Below are positions 25,966 to 34,025 of a DNA stretch of 64,000 nucleotides, in pieces. The notes below the pieces were generated by a model. The model was given only the letters and a program-made list of their open reading frames with translations, had not been told where the DNA came from and made no database searches. Positions within the stretch are counted from its first letter, which is position 1; every line of letters starts with the position of its first letter. Source of the DNA: JANQJA01 sp965267485. Its GTDB lineage: Bacteria > Pseudomonadota > Gammaproteobacteria > Pseudomonadales > Azotimanducaceae. The DNA is taken from the NCBI GenBank assembly GCA_965267485.1, contig OZ254080.1:2232001-2296000 (forward strand), written 5' to 3'. The position numbers and the translations under genes were made by a program.

Positions 25966-26932
25966 CGGGCAATCCAACCTCGGCGAACAGTTCGTCCACC
26001 TCTGCCCGGTTCGATTTCGAAAAGGCCTCCTGCACGACCTCACGGTCCAGGTGAGGGGCAAACAACTCGATGAAATCGTACATGTATCCCCTGAGAAAGG
26101 TGCTCTTGCGGCAGCCGATCATGGTTGTGCTGGGCTCGAACAGATGGGACGCATCGAGCGCAACGAGCCCGTCGTCCTCTTCTGCGTCGTAGGCCATGTG
26201 GGCGATGATGCCGATTCCGAGTCCCAGTCGCACGTAGGTCTTGATCACGTCGGCATCGGTGGCGGTAAACACGACGCGCGGTTCAAGGCCCTGTCGGTTG
26301 AAGGCATCGTCGAGCTTGGAGCGCCCGGTGAAGCCGAAGACGTAGGTCACGATTGGATACTCTGCGACATCGGCGAGCTTGAGTGGCTCGCGCCCGGTGA
26401 GCGGATGGCCCTCGGGAACGATGATCGCCCGATTCCACGTATAGCACGGCATCATCACGAGATCGCCGAACAGTTCCATCCCCTCGGTTGCAATCGCGAA
26501 ATCCACGGCCCCGTCGGCTGCCATCTCTGCAATCTGGATCGGTGTGCCCTGATGCATGTGCAGTGAGACATCCGGGTATCGTTCGATAAAGCCGTCGATA
26601 ACCGGTGGCAGCGCATAGCGTGCCTGCGTGTGAGTCGTTGCGATCGAGAGACTGCCCTTCTTCTCGTTACTGAACTCCTGGGCGACGGCCTTGATGCTTT
26701 CCACCTTGCGGAGAATTTCGCCGGCTTGCTCGATGATTGTCTCGCCGGCCGGTGTGATGTGGGTCAGATGCTTGCCGCTGCGAGCGAAGACCTCAACGCC
26801 AAGTTCGTCCTCGAGCAGCCTGATCTGTTTGCTGATGCCCGGCTGCGACGTGAAAAGGCTTTGAGCGGTGGCCGACACATTGAGGTCGTGGTGTGCGACT
26901 TCCCAGATATAGCGAAGCTGCTGGAGTTTCAT
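25958..26932 (-). CDS. cysB: LysR-family regulator CysB
   Basis: Activator of sulfate assimilation genes; binds N-acetylserine. 324 residues from ATG 26932, with GGAGG 7-11 bases upstream. The N-terminal helix-turn-helix reads MKLQQLRYIWEVAHHDLNVS and FTSQPGISKQIRLLE, which is the CysB/Cbl version (not the usual LysR LRYF). The sugar-binding-like effector domain contains TTHTQARYALPPVI and EGHPLTG. Divergent from tauE, and next to cysH, its expected target. Confidence 0.95.
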   Translation of the reverse strand: MKLQQLRYIWEVAHHDLNVSATAQSLFTSQPGISKQIRLLEDELGVEVFARSGKHLTHITPAGETIIEQAGEILRKVESIKAVAQEFSNEKKGSLSIATTHTQARYALPPVIDGFIERYPDVSLHMHQGTPIQIAEMAADGAVDFAIATEGMELFGDLVMMPCYTWNRAIIVPEGHPLTGREPLKLADVAEYPIVTYVFGFTGRSKLDDAFNRQGLEPRVVFTATDADVIKTYVRLGLGIGIIAHMAYDAEEDDGLVALDASHLFEPSTTMIGCRKSTFLRGYMYDFIELFAPHLDREVVQEAFSKSNRAEVDELFAEVGLPVR

Positions 26933-27005
26933 GGGGATTCCTCCGAATCCGGGGTCCCGGACGCCTGTCCGGTTATTCACTAACCGTCTAAAGCTATCAA
27001 GAAAT

Positions 27006-27020
27006 ATTCTTTTTCAGAAT
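27006..27020. promoter_or_regulatory. Dyad in the cysB-tauE divergent gap
   Basis: ATTCT (27006-27010) and AGAAT (27016-27020) flank a 5-base T-rich spacer in an AT-rich stretch between divergent cysB and tauE. The T-N11-A geometry fits a LysR-type site, so CysB could bind here to control itself and the sulfite exporter. That is inference from shape and location only. Confidence 0.35.
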
Positions 27021-27039
27021 ACTTACACTACCCTAAATT

Positions 27040-27069
27040 GGGCGGCTCGCACAGCGCGCGGAGCCGCCC
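27040..27069 (+). repeat. 9-bp GC-rich hairpin in the tauE leader
   Basis: GGGCGGCTC (27040-27048) and GAGCCGCCC (27061-27069) are perfect inverted repeats with a 12-base loop, ending 9 bases before the tauE TTG start. A stem this close to the start would hide the ribosome site when folded. GGGCGGCT with AGCCGCCC recurs in the hairpin at 48872. Confidence 0.5.
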
Positions 27070-27078
27070 ATCGAGTTC

Positions 27079-27840
27079 TTGTATTACATTCTGGCAGGCT
27101 CGGGAGTCGGGCTTGCTGTCGGCCTGACTGGCGTCGGTGGCGGGTCGCTGATGACGCCGCTGCTGCTCGCCTTTGGCTTCCCGCTTCACATCGCGGTGGG
27201 TACCGACCTGCTGTTTGCGGCAATCACCAAGTCCGGTGGCGCCTGGACGCATGCCCGGCTCGGCAGCGTGCGATGGGACCTGACCCTGGCGATGGCGGCC
27301 GGCAGCCTGCCCGCCGCTGGCCTCACGATTGCCGCCCTGTACTTTCTGTTCGATTCGCCCGACCAGTACGCTGGTATCCTGACGACCACACTGGGGCTGA
27401 CGCTGATCCTGACATCGATGGCGATCGTCTTTCGCTCGCGGCTCTCCGGCCTCGTCGGTACCGACGCCGACCAGCGGGAGGCGACCCCGAAACGAATCCT
27501 GCCGCTGCTGGGCGCCCTGCTCGGTGTTCTGGTCACGCTGTCATCCGTAGGCGCGGGAGCCATTGCAACGGCGATGCTGCTGATTGCGTTCCCGGCGCTG
27601 CAGAGCCTCAAGATCGTCGGTACCGACATCGCCCATGCCGTACCACTGACGTTTTTCGCGGGTCTCGGCCACCTGCTGCTGGGCAACGTCGACTTTCTGC
27701 TGCTGGCCGCGCTGCTGCTGGGTTCCATTCCTGCCGTCTCGATCGGTGCGCGGCTCGCGACCTTTGTCCCCGACGGCGTCATGCGCCCGGTCCTCGCAAC
27801 GATGCTGTGCGGCATCGGCATCAAGTTCGCGTTCTTCTAG
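27079..27840 (+). CDS. TauE/SafE family sulfite exporter
   Basis: Eight-helix membrane permease of the TauE/SafE (DUF81) family, which exports sulfite, sulfoacetate or related anions. About 253 residues with alternating hydrophobic segments throughout. Family motifs are GLTGVGGGSLMTPLL near residues 15-29 and the second-repeat VGAGAIATAMLL with GTDIAHAVPLT. The start is TTG at 27079; the frame is open only 45 bases further with no ATG or GTG. Next to cysB, so a role in sulfite homeostasis is likely. Confidence 0.88.
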   Translation: MYYILAGSGVGLAVGLTGVGGGSLMTPLLLAFGFPLHIAVGTDLLFAAITKSGGAWTHARLGSVRWDLTLAMAAGSLPAAGLTIAALYFLFDSPDQYAGILTTTLGLTLILTSMAIVFRSRLSGLVGTDADQREATPKRILPLLGALLGVLVTLSSVGAGAIATAMLLIAFPALQSLKIVGTDIAHAVPLTFFAGLGHLLLGNVDFLLLAALLLGSIPAVSIGARLATFVPDGVMRPVLATMLCGIGIKFAFF

Positions 27841-27850
27841 ACCGACTCTG

Positions 27851-28768
27851 CTAGCCCGACTCTCCGCCGTCATTCTTGACGCCGTGCAAGACATGGCCCG
27901 CCGGCACGAATTCGCTCGCGAGCCGGCAGTGCTCAGCCTGGTCGTCGAAAAACACGTCGGCGCCAAATGCCGCCAGAAACTCGGCCTTGGTCATGCCGCC
28001 GAGGAACAGCGACTCGTCGAGGCGAATGTTCCACTCTCTGAGCGTCTTGATGACGCGTTCGTGGGCGGGTGCCGACCTCGCGGTGACCAGTGCGGTGCGA
28101 ATCGGCTGGATATCCCGGGCGCCGAACTCGCTCTGCAGCCGGTGCAGCGCCGCAAGAAAGTCCTTGAACGGCCCGCCAGCGAGTGGGCGATCTGCCGCCT
28201 CGCGCTCGTTTTCCTGAAATGCGCCGAGCCCTGAAGCCGCGAAGACCTGCTCGGCTTCATCGGAGAAGATCACGGCATCGCCGTCAAACGCGATTCGCAA
28301 CTGGTCTTCGGTCGAGGGCCGCCGGTTGCCGCCGACGATGCTCGCGGCTGCCTTGCCGTTCGCCAACGCCTCGCGTACATCATCGGGATTCGTCGACAGG
28401 AACAGCTGACATCGAAACGGTGCCATATACCGATACGGAGGCGCGCCGCCGGTGAACGCGGCGCGGATAATCGGCAACCCGTAGTGCTGGATCGAATTGA
28501 AGACACGCAGGCCCGTATCGGCGCTGTTTCTGGACAGCAGGATCACCTCGACAACTTCGGCATCCTGGAGATCGTTGAGGCGCAGGAGCTTCTCGACTAG
28601 ATGATAGGCGTCGCCGGGCTCGAGCGGCTCAAGTTCCCTCGCCTTCTGGTAGTCCGCGTAGGCAGCGAGCCCGTCGCGCCGGAAGACCTCGTCGCTTTCT
28701 CGCAGATCGAAGAGGGCGCTGCTGGACGTGGCGACGACGAGGCGCTCCACGGCCTGATCCGATGTCAT
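27851..28768 (-). CDS. Cytosolic 5'-nucleotidase family protein
   Basis: 305 residues, similar to the 5'-nucleotidase family (PF06189) that includes eukaryotic cytosolic 5'-nucleotidase IA and bacterial homologs acting on nucleoside monophosphates. Supporting blocks: SSALFDLRESDEVF with a HAD-like LFDL(D) region, VEVILLSRNSADTGLRVFNS, FLSTNPDDVREAL, IAFDGDAVIFSDEAE with the DxD pair, and VTARSAPAHERVIKTLR. Start is ATG 28768; 39 upstream codons remain open but are leader-like. Divergent from the VWA operon by 55 bases. Confidence 0.85.
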   Translation of the reverse strand: MTSDQAVERLVVATSSSALFDLRESDEVFRRDGLAAYADYQKARELEPLEPGDAYHLVEKLLRLNDLQDAEVVEVILLSRNSADTGLRVFNSIQHYGLPIIRAAFTGGAPPYRYMAPFRCQLFLSTNPDDVREALANGKAAASIVGGNRRPSTEDQLRIAFDGDAVIFSDEAEQVFAASGLGAFQENEREAADRPLAGGPFKDFLAALHRLQSEFGARDIQPIRTALVTARSAPAHERVIKTLREWNIRLDESLFLGGMTKAEFLAAFGADVFFDDQAEHCRLASEFVPAGHVLHGVKNDGGESG

Positions 28769-28823
28769 GCTAACGTCGTCTCTGACTTGTAATTGATGGG
28801 CGGAAACCCAATTATCCCGCGTA

Positions 28824-29522
28824 ATGGCTAACGAAAACAGGCCGGCACCTGCCTCCAGCCGGGCGGTCTCGGACTTTCTCGACAAGGTTGCAAAGACGCC
28901 GGTTCGCGCCAGCGGTCGTCAGGGGCGGCTGATCTTTGCGCTCGACGCAACTGCGAGCCGCGAGCCGACCTGGGATACGGCCTGCCAACTGCAGGGCGAG
29001 ATGTTTCGTGAAACCGGCGCCCTCGGGGGGCTTGCCATCCAGCTCGCGTGGTATCGCGGTTTCAACGAGTTCCATGCCGGAGACTGGTGTACCGACACCG
29101 ATTCCCTGCTGCGCCAGATGACCGCGGTTCGGTGCCTCGGCGGCCACACGCAGATTGGCCGCGTGCTCGATCACGCGCGTTCAGCAATGTCGCAGCAGCG
29201 CGTTCAGGCTGTCGTCTTCGTCGGTGACGCATTTGAAGAGGACGCGGATGATGTCTGCCACAAGGCCGGACAGCTGGGTATGCTCGGCCTGCCCGTCTTC
29301 ATCTTCCAGGAAGGACAGAATCCCGCCGTCAGGGGTGTCTTCCAGCAAATCGCCAGGGTGTCCGGCGGTGCATGGGCGCCGTTCGACCGGTCGAGTGCCG
29401 ATCAGCTTCGCGAGTTGCTGTCTGCCGTGGCAGTTTTTGCCGCGGGCGGGCGCAAGGCGCTCGAGAATTTCAGCAGGAAGACCGGTGGCGAGGTGCTGCG
29501 GCTGACACAACAGCTCAAATAA
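28824..29522 (+). CDS. VWA-domain protein of unknown role
   Basis: 232 residues, no signal peptide. A von Willebrand A fold is suggested by a metal-site motif DATAS at residues 41-45 (DxTxS in place of DxSxS), GGHTQIGRVLDHA near 107-119, and VVFVGDAFEED near 129-139. Proteins of this sort occur next to the membrane DnaJ gene in alpha- and gammaproteobacteria, but I know no defined function. First gene of a seven-gene operon; 3 bases separate it from the J-domain gene. Confidence 0.75.
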   Translation: MANENRPAPASSRAVSDFLDKVAKTPVRASGRQGRLIFALDATASREPTWDTACQLQGEMFRETGALGGLAIQLAWYRGFNEFHAGDWCTDTDSLLRQMTAVRCLGGHTQIGRVLDHARSAMSQQRVQAVVFVGDAFEEDADDVCHKAGQLGMLGLPVFIFQEGQNPAVRGVFQQIARVSGGAWAPFDRSSADQLRELLSAVAVFAAGGRKALENFSRKTGGEVLRLTQQLK

Positions 29523-29525
29523 ACG

Positions 29526-30284
29526 ATGGTCTTTCGGCTCACCCTGCTCTTTCTCATCGCGCTGGCGGTCTTTGTCGCGCTGCGGCTCGCGCTCGGTCGT
29601 CGGCAGGTGACGGTTCGCCAGTTCTTCCTGATCTACGCGGCGGCGCTCGTCGGCCTCGTGCTGCTGTATCTGGGCGTGACCGGTCGCCTCAACTGGCTCT
29701 TCGCCGTGCTGGGGGTCCTTCTGCCCTTCCTGTTCCGGATCATTCCATTTGTCCTCCAGCTCATGAATCTCAAGCAGGCCGTGAACTGGTTTCAGCGCAT
29801 GACCACCGGTTCGGCACCTTCTTCCGGTCAGAAGTCCGAACTCAACACCCGCTTTTTTGCCATGACGCTCGATCATGATTCCGGCGCGATGGACGGCCGT
29901 GTCCTCGAGGGGCGTTTTGAGGGGCAGCAGCTCTCCGATCTGTCACTCGATTCGCTGCTCGACCTCCTGCACGAGGTCAGTGTGGATGCCGACTCGGAGA
30001 ACGTGCTGCGTGCCTTTCTCGATCGTGAGCATCCGGAATGGGCGGAAGGCCAGGAGCGCGAAGATTCATCCGCTCGATCGACATCGAATGAAGCCCTGAG
30101 CGTCGATGATGCCTACGATATCCTGGGTCTCGAACCCGGCGCGTCGAAGCAGGACATCCGGGACGCACACCGGCGACTCATCAAGACCCACCATCCGGAC
30201 CATGGTGGCTCGACGTGGCTCGCGGCGAGAATCAACGAGGCCAAGGAGGTGCTGATGCGGCATCTTGGTGAGGGTCGTCGATGA
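29526..30284 (+). CDS. Membrane-anchored J-domain protein (Tim14/DjlA-like topology)
   Basis: 252 residues. Three hydrophobic segments lie in the first ~80 residues, then a soluble linker that resembles a TerB-like region (residues ~105-165), then a C-terminal J domain (~190-250). The J-domain HPD triad is present at H223-P224-D225, within KTHHPDHGG. It therefore should recruit and stimulate an Hsp70 (DnaK) at the membrane, like mitochondrial Tim14. The stop overlaps the next gene start by 4 bases. Confidence 0.85.
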   Translation: MVFRLTLLFLIALAVFVALRLALGRRQVTVRQFFLIYAAALVGLVLLYLGVTGRLNWLFAVLGVLLPFLFRIIPFVLQLMNLKQAVNWFQRMTTGSAPSSGQKSELNTRFFAMTLDHDSGAMDGRVLEGRFEGQQLSDLSLDSLLDLLHEVSVDADSENVLRAFLDREHPEWAEGQEREDSSARSTSNEALSVDDAYDILGLEPGASKQDIRDAHRRLIKTHHPDHGGSTWLAARINEAKEVLMRHLGEGRR

Positions 30285-30748
30285 GCGAGCGCCCGTTCGA
30301 GCCGGAATACATCGGATTCTGGAGCCGCGTGCTGGCCGCGATCGTCGACAGCATCGCCGTGACGCTGTCGCTGGCCGTGATCCTGATTCCCGTCTTCGGC
30401 GCCGACGGTCTGTTCCTGCTCAATGCCACCGAGGAGCAGCTTCGTTCGCAGCTGATTCAACTCGCGGTCAACGCTGCTTTTGTTCTGGGATTCTGGTTCC
30501 TGCTCTCTACGACGCCGGGCAAGCTCGTCATCAACGCCTATATCGTTGACGCGAAGACACTCGGCAAGCCGAGACCCTGGCAGCTCGTTGTCCGTTACCT
30601 CGGCTACTACCTGTCGATCCTCACGCTGATGCTCGGCTTTCTCTGGGTCGCCTTCGATCGACGCAAGCAGGGTCTGCATGACAAGCTCGCAGGTACCGTC
30701 GTCATTCGCGGTAAGCCCGTGCTGAACTCGCGGCAGGATGACGCATGA
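30281..30748 (+). CDS. RDD family membrane protein
   Basis: 155 residues with three to four membrane helices. RDD-family hallmarks: an early GFWSRVLAAIVDSIAV with Arg and Asp in helix 1, TTPGKLVINAYIVDAKT after helix 2, and the C-terminal AFDRRKQGLHDKLAGTVVI. Molecular role of the family is poorly defined; some members move ions. Translationally coupled at both ends by 4-base ATGA overlaps. Confidence 0.85.
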   Translation: MSERPFEPEYIGFWSRVLAAIVDSIAVTLSLAVILIPVFGADGLFLLNATEEQLRSQLIQLAVNAAFVLGFWFLLSTTPGKLVINAYIVDAKTLGKPRPWQLVVRYLGYYLSILTLMLGFLWVAFDRRKQGLHDKLAGTVVIRGKPVLNSRQDDA

Positions 30749-31149
30749 TCGATGCCGCCGCCGCGCGGGCCTCGTTTGCCCTGCTCAAGGATGCCATCGG
30801 TGTCGACGACACGCTCGCACGGGATGACCCGGTCTGGCTACGCCTCGCGGGTATCGACATCGAACTCGGCGCCGCCGAGATCACGCTGTCTCGCACCGAT
30901 GCCGGCAGCGCCGCCAGCGAAGCCGCCCGCCTGAAGCTGCAGGACGTCGATACCGAGATGACCGCGCTGGCCCGGGATGTCCTGGGCTATCTTTCGCTGG
31001 TGCCCGATCATCCCGGGGACAACGAGCCTCCCATTGGCGGTGAGCAGGCGAAGCGGCTGCGAAGCCGGTTTCTCGCGATGAGACTTCCTGACGAGGTTGC
31101 AGTGATGGAGACCCGCGGACGCATTGCCTCATGGCTTCAGCAGAAATGA
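30745..31149 (+). CDS. Unrecognised 134-residue protein
   Basis: I do not recognise this protein. It is soluble, acidic and probably helical (residues ~45-85 are Ala/Leu/Glu rich), without Cys, signal peptide or membrane segments. It contains GGEQAKRLRSRFLAMRLPDE near residues 93-112. The ATGA overlaps on both sides and the codon usage like its neighbours show that it is a real gene of the VWA-J-RDD operon. It may work with those membrane proteins. Confidence 0.7.
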   Translation: MIDAAAARASFALLKDAIGVDDTLARDDPVWLRLAGIDIELGAAEITLSRTDAGSAASEAARLKLQDVDTEMTALARDVLGYLSLVPDHPGDNEPPIGGEQAKRLRSRFLAMRLPDEVAVMETRGRIASWLQQK

Positions 31150-31787
31150 CCCCCGGATACATCTTCGATCTCGACGGCACGCTGCTCGATACCCTCGATT
31201 CCCTGGCGAACTCGTTCAATCGCGTGCTGAAGGCGTTCGGTCACCCACCGCATCCGGTGGAAAGTTACCGGTACTTTGTCGGCGACGGCCTTCGTGCCTG
31301 CGTTGAACGCTGTCTGCCCGAAGGCGCGCTGACGGAAGAAACCGTACTGCGATTCATGGAGGCCCAGCAGGTGGACTACGCCGCGACCTGGGATACGGCC
31401 GCGCCCTACGACGGAGTGATTGATCTCGTCGACGATCTCGTTCGGCAGGGTGCGCAGCTTGCCGTGCTGTCGAACAAGAACCATGAGTTTACGGTTCGCT
31501 GCATCGAACACTACTTTCCCGGACGCTTCGAAATCGTTCAGGGGTTCAGCGGCCAGTTCCCGCACAAGCCGGATCCGGCTGGCGCCAGATGGGTCTGCGA
31601 CTCACTCGGGCTCGCGCCTGCGAACGTCAGCTTCGTGGGCGACACGGCGACCGACATCAGGACCGCCGTGGCGTGCGGAAACGTTGCCGTGGGTGTACTG
31701 TGGGGCTTTCGTGACGCCGACGAACTGACGTCGGCAGGCGCCCATCGACTCATTGGGTCGCCAGCACAGTTGATGGAGGAGCCATGA
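31146..31787 (+). CDS. gph: HAD phosphatase, phosphoglycolate phosphatase-like
   Basis: 213 residues. HAD motif I is FDLDGTLLDT near the N-terminus, motif II VLSNKNHE, motif III Lys in HKPDPAGARW, and motif IV FVGDTATDIRTAV. This matches Gph-type phosphatases, which remove 2-phosphoglycolate formed during DNA repair, but the substrate cannot be fixed from sequence. I start at ATG 31146, an ATGA overlap with the preceding gene; an ATG 15 bases earlier (31131) is possible. The stop overlaps the aminotransferase start. Confidence 0.87.
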   Translation: MTPGYIFDLDGTLLDTLDSLANSFNRVLKAFGHPPHPVESYRYFVGDGLRACVERCLPEGALTEETVLRFMEAQQVDYAATWDTAAPYDGVIDLVDDLVRQGAQLAVLSNKNHEFTVRCIEHYFPGRFEIVQGFSGQFPHKPDPAGARWVCDSLGLAPANVSFVGDTATDIRTAVACGNVAVGVLWGFRDADELTSAGAHRLIGSPAQLMEEP

Positions 31788-33121
31788 GCACATCACTCGT
31801 CGACCATAATCTGGTCCCGGAGCAACTCGACAGTTTCTGGATGCCATTCACGGCGAATCGCGCGTTTCAGGAGCAGCCGCACTTCATCGTCAAGGCACGG
31901 GGTACACGCTACACGGACAGCAACGGGCATGAGGTACTGGATGCGTCCGCCGGCCTCTGGTGCGTCAACGCGGGGCACTACCGACCCGAGATCAACGCGG
32001 CGATCGCAGCCCAGCTTGAACAGACCGACTTCGCCCACAGCTTCAATGCCAGTCATCCGCTCGTGTTCGAGTACACGCGACGCCTCGTCGGGAAGGCGCC
32101 AGACGGCATGGATCATGTCTTCCTGACCAACTCGGGCTCCGAATCGGTGGATACCGCACTCAAGATCGCCCTGGCCTTCCACCGGATCCGCGGCGAAGGT
32201 ACCCGAACCCGGCTTGTGGGTCGTGAAAAGGGGTATCACGGCATGGGCTTTGGCGGACTCAGCGTCAGCGGCATCGGCAAGAACCGGGCAGCCTTCGGCT
32301 CCCTGCTGCCCGGCGCTGACCACCTGCCCCACACCCACGACATCGAACGAAATGCGTTCTCGCGCGGTCTGCCTGCTCACGGCGTTGAACTGGCCGACGA
32401 ACTCGAGCGGCTGGTCGAGTTGCATGGCGGTGACAATATTGCCGCAGTTGTGGTTGAGCCGATCAGCGGCGCCGGTGGCGTCATACTGCCGCCCGAGGGC
32501 TATCTTCAGCGATTGCGGGAGATCTGCACTCGACATGGCATTCTGCTGGTTTTCGACGAGGTCATTACGGGCTTCGGACGGCTCGGCGCGTTCAGTGCGG
32601 CTGAGCGTTTTGGTGTCACGCCCGACATCATCACCATGGCCAAGGGGATCTCCAACGCCACAATCCCGCTCGGCGCGGTGTTCGTCTCCAACGAGATCTA
32701 TGAGGCGTTCATGGGCATCGACACGCCGGGTGTGGAACTCATGCACGGTTACACATACTCGGGCCACCCGGTTGCCTGTGCGGCCGGTATGGCGACGCTC
32801 GACATTTTCGAACGCGAGGGACTCTTCGAGCGCGCTGCGGCGCTTCACGATCACTGGATGGATCAGGCGCTGCGACTGCGCGGCGAACCCAACGTGATTG
32901 ATGTTCGCTGCCACGGACTGATCGGTGCCATCGAATTCGCGCCGCGCGACGGCGAACCCATGGCGCGCGGAAAGGACGTCGGAAAATTCTGTTATGACAA
33001 GGGACTGTGGACGCGGGTCATCGGAGATGCCGTCGTACAGTCGCCACCACTGACCATTACCGAGGATGAAATCACCTTTATCTTCGATACCATCATTGAA
33101 GCTGCCAGGAATACACCATGA
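31784..33121 (+). CDS. Class III omega-aminotransferase (beta-alanine--pyruvate type)
   Basis: PLP enzyme that moves the omega-amino group of beta-alanine or similar amines to pyruvate. 445 residues. The opening LDSFWMPFTANRAF and AGLWCVNAGHYRPEI are typical of omega-amino acid:pyruvate aminotransferases. PLP motifs: FLTNSGSESVDTALKIA, GYHGMGFGG, FDEVITGFGR, and the Schiff-base Lys in TMAKGISNATIPLGAV. Overlaps gph upstream and the SDR downstream by ATGA. With the SDR it may convert an amine or beta-amino acid to an aldehyde or semialdehyde. Confidence 0.92.
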   Translation: MSTSLVDHNLVPEQLDSFWMPFTANRAFQEQPHFIVKARGTRYTDSNGHEVLDASAGLWCVNAGHYRPEINAAIAAQLEQTDFAHSFNASHPLVFEYTRRLVGKAPDGMDHVFLTNSGSESVDTALKIALAFHRIRGEGTRTRLVGREKGYHGMGFGGLSVSGIGKNRAAFGSLLPGADHLPHTHDIERNAFSRGLPAHGVELADELERLVELHGGDNIAAVVVEPISGAGGVILPPEGYLQRLREICTRHGILLVFDEVITGFGRLGAFSAAERFGVTPDIITMAKGISNATIPLGAVFVSNEIYEAFMGIDTPGVELMHGYTYSGHPVACAAGMATLDIFEREGLFERAAALHDHWMDQALRLRGEPNVIDVRCHGLIGAIEFAPRDGEPMARGKDVGKFCYDKGLWTRVIGDAVVQSPPLTITEDEITFIFDTIIEAARNTP

Positions 33122-33882
33122 AACTGAAAGACAAAGTTGCCGTCGTCACCGGCGCCGCCAGCGGGATCGGCCGCGCCATGGCAAGGCGATTCGTCGCCGA
33201 GGGGGCCGAACACGTCTATGTCGCCGACCTCAACCCGGATGCGCTCGAAGCGGTCGCGAACGAGATCGGTGGAACCGCGATGGTCACTGACGTTTCCAGC
33301 GAAGGAGACGTCAAAGCGCTGATCCAGCGAGCCGAATCCGAGCGCGGTCGGATCGACCTGCTCTGCAACAACGCCGGCATCGGCGTTGGCGGTGGCCCCG
33401 AAACGGCCAACGAGGACTGGCAGCGGATCTGGGATATCAACCTGATGGCACATGTCTATGCGAGCCGGCACGCGCTGCCCCTGATGCTGGAACGTGGCGA
33501 CGGGTACATTCTCAATACCGCCTCGGCGGCCGGACTCCTGTCGCAGATTGGCAGCGCGCCGTATGCCGTCACCAAACACGCCGCGGTCGGGTTTGCGGAG
33601 TGGCTGGCGATCACCTACGGCGGGCGTGGCATCAAGGTGTCCGTTCTCTGTCCCCAGGCGGTCCGCACCGCCATGACAGCCGGCAACGAGGACGGTGTTG
33701 CTTCGATCGACGGGATGATGGAGCCTGAGGAACTCTGTGACACGGTGATCGAAACACTGGACGCCGAGCGCTTTCTGGTATTGCCGCACGAGGAGGTGCT
33801 GACCTACATGCAGCGCAAGACCGGCGATTACGACCGATGGATCAGGGGCATGCAGAAACTGCAAGCGAGGTACAACTCGTAA
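33118..33882 (+). CDS. Short-chain dehydrogenase/reductase
   Basis: Classical SDR of 254 residues. Cofactor motif TGAASGIG near residues 11-18, the NNAG motif at LLCNNAGIG, catalytic Ser region LNTASAAGLLS, and the YxxxK pair as YAVTKHA. The Asp after beta-2 (YVADLNPD) favours NAD(H). Substrate unknown; the link with the upstream aminotransferase by an ATGA overlap suggests a shared pathway. Last gene of the operon, followed by the metA regulatory region. Confidence 0.9.
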   Translation: MKLKDKVAVVTGAASGIGRAMARRFVAEGAEHVYVADLNPDALEAVANEIGGTAMVTDVSSEGDVKALIQRAESERGRIDLLCNNAGIGVGGGPETANEDWQRIWDINLMAHVYASRHALPLMLERGDGYILNTASAAGLLSQIGSAPYAVTKHAAVGFAEWLAITYGGRGIKVSVLCPQAVRTAMTAGNEDGVASIDGMMEPEELCDTVIETLDAERFLVLPHEEVLTYMQRKTGDYDRWIRGMQKLQARYNS

Positions 33883-33897
33883 TGAATTGACGTCACT

Positions 33898-33925
33898 TTG
33901 ACCTCTGTGACGAGGTGTCTATAAT
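33898..33925 (+). promoter_or_regulatory. Strong sigma70-type promoter for metA
   Basis: TTGACC at 33898-33903 and a perfect TATAAT at 33920-33925, 16 bases apart. The predicted transcription start is near 33932, immediately at the 5' end of the riboswitch aptamer, which supports both calls. Confidence 0.75.
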
Positions 33926-33930
33926 CCTCG

Positions 33931-33983
33931 TCTGCGCCGATTTGAGTTCAGCTTGCGGGCGCGTTACAAATACCGCTAAAGAG
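33931..33983 (+). promoter_or_regulatory. SAM-II riboswitch aptamer in the metA leader
   Basis: Matches the SAM-II (metA/metX, SAM-alpha) consensus in order: P1 5' strand GCGCC (33934-33938), the conserved GATTTG loop start, TTGC, P1 3' strand GGCGC (33958-33962), a linker with ACAAAT, and the 3' pseudoknot strand CGCTAAAG (33974-33981). AGC at 33950-33952 can pair with GCT at 33975-33977. SAM-II aptamers control methionine and SAM genes, and this one precedes metA. The recognition is from memory of the consensus and was not scored with a covariance model. Confidence 0.85.
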
Positions 33984-33992
33984 ACGCGAGAG

Positions 33993-34025
33993 CCTACTTT
34001 AGCGAAAGCTGAGTAGGTTTTTTTT
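33993..34025 (+). terminator. Intrinsic terminator (expression platform) of the SAM-II switch
   Basis: CCTACT (33993-33998) pairs with AGTAGG (34012-34017). The stem continues TAGC with GCTG around a GAAA loop with one bulged T, and is followed by eight T residues (34018-34025). Its 5' arm CTTTAGCG (33997-34004) is perfectly complementary to CGCTAAAG (33974-33981) of the aptamer, so aptamer folding and antitermination exclude each other. Confidence 0.82.
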
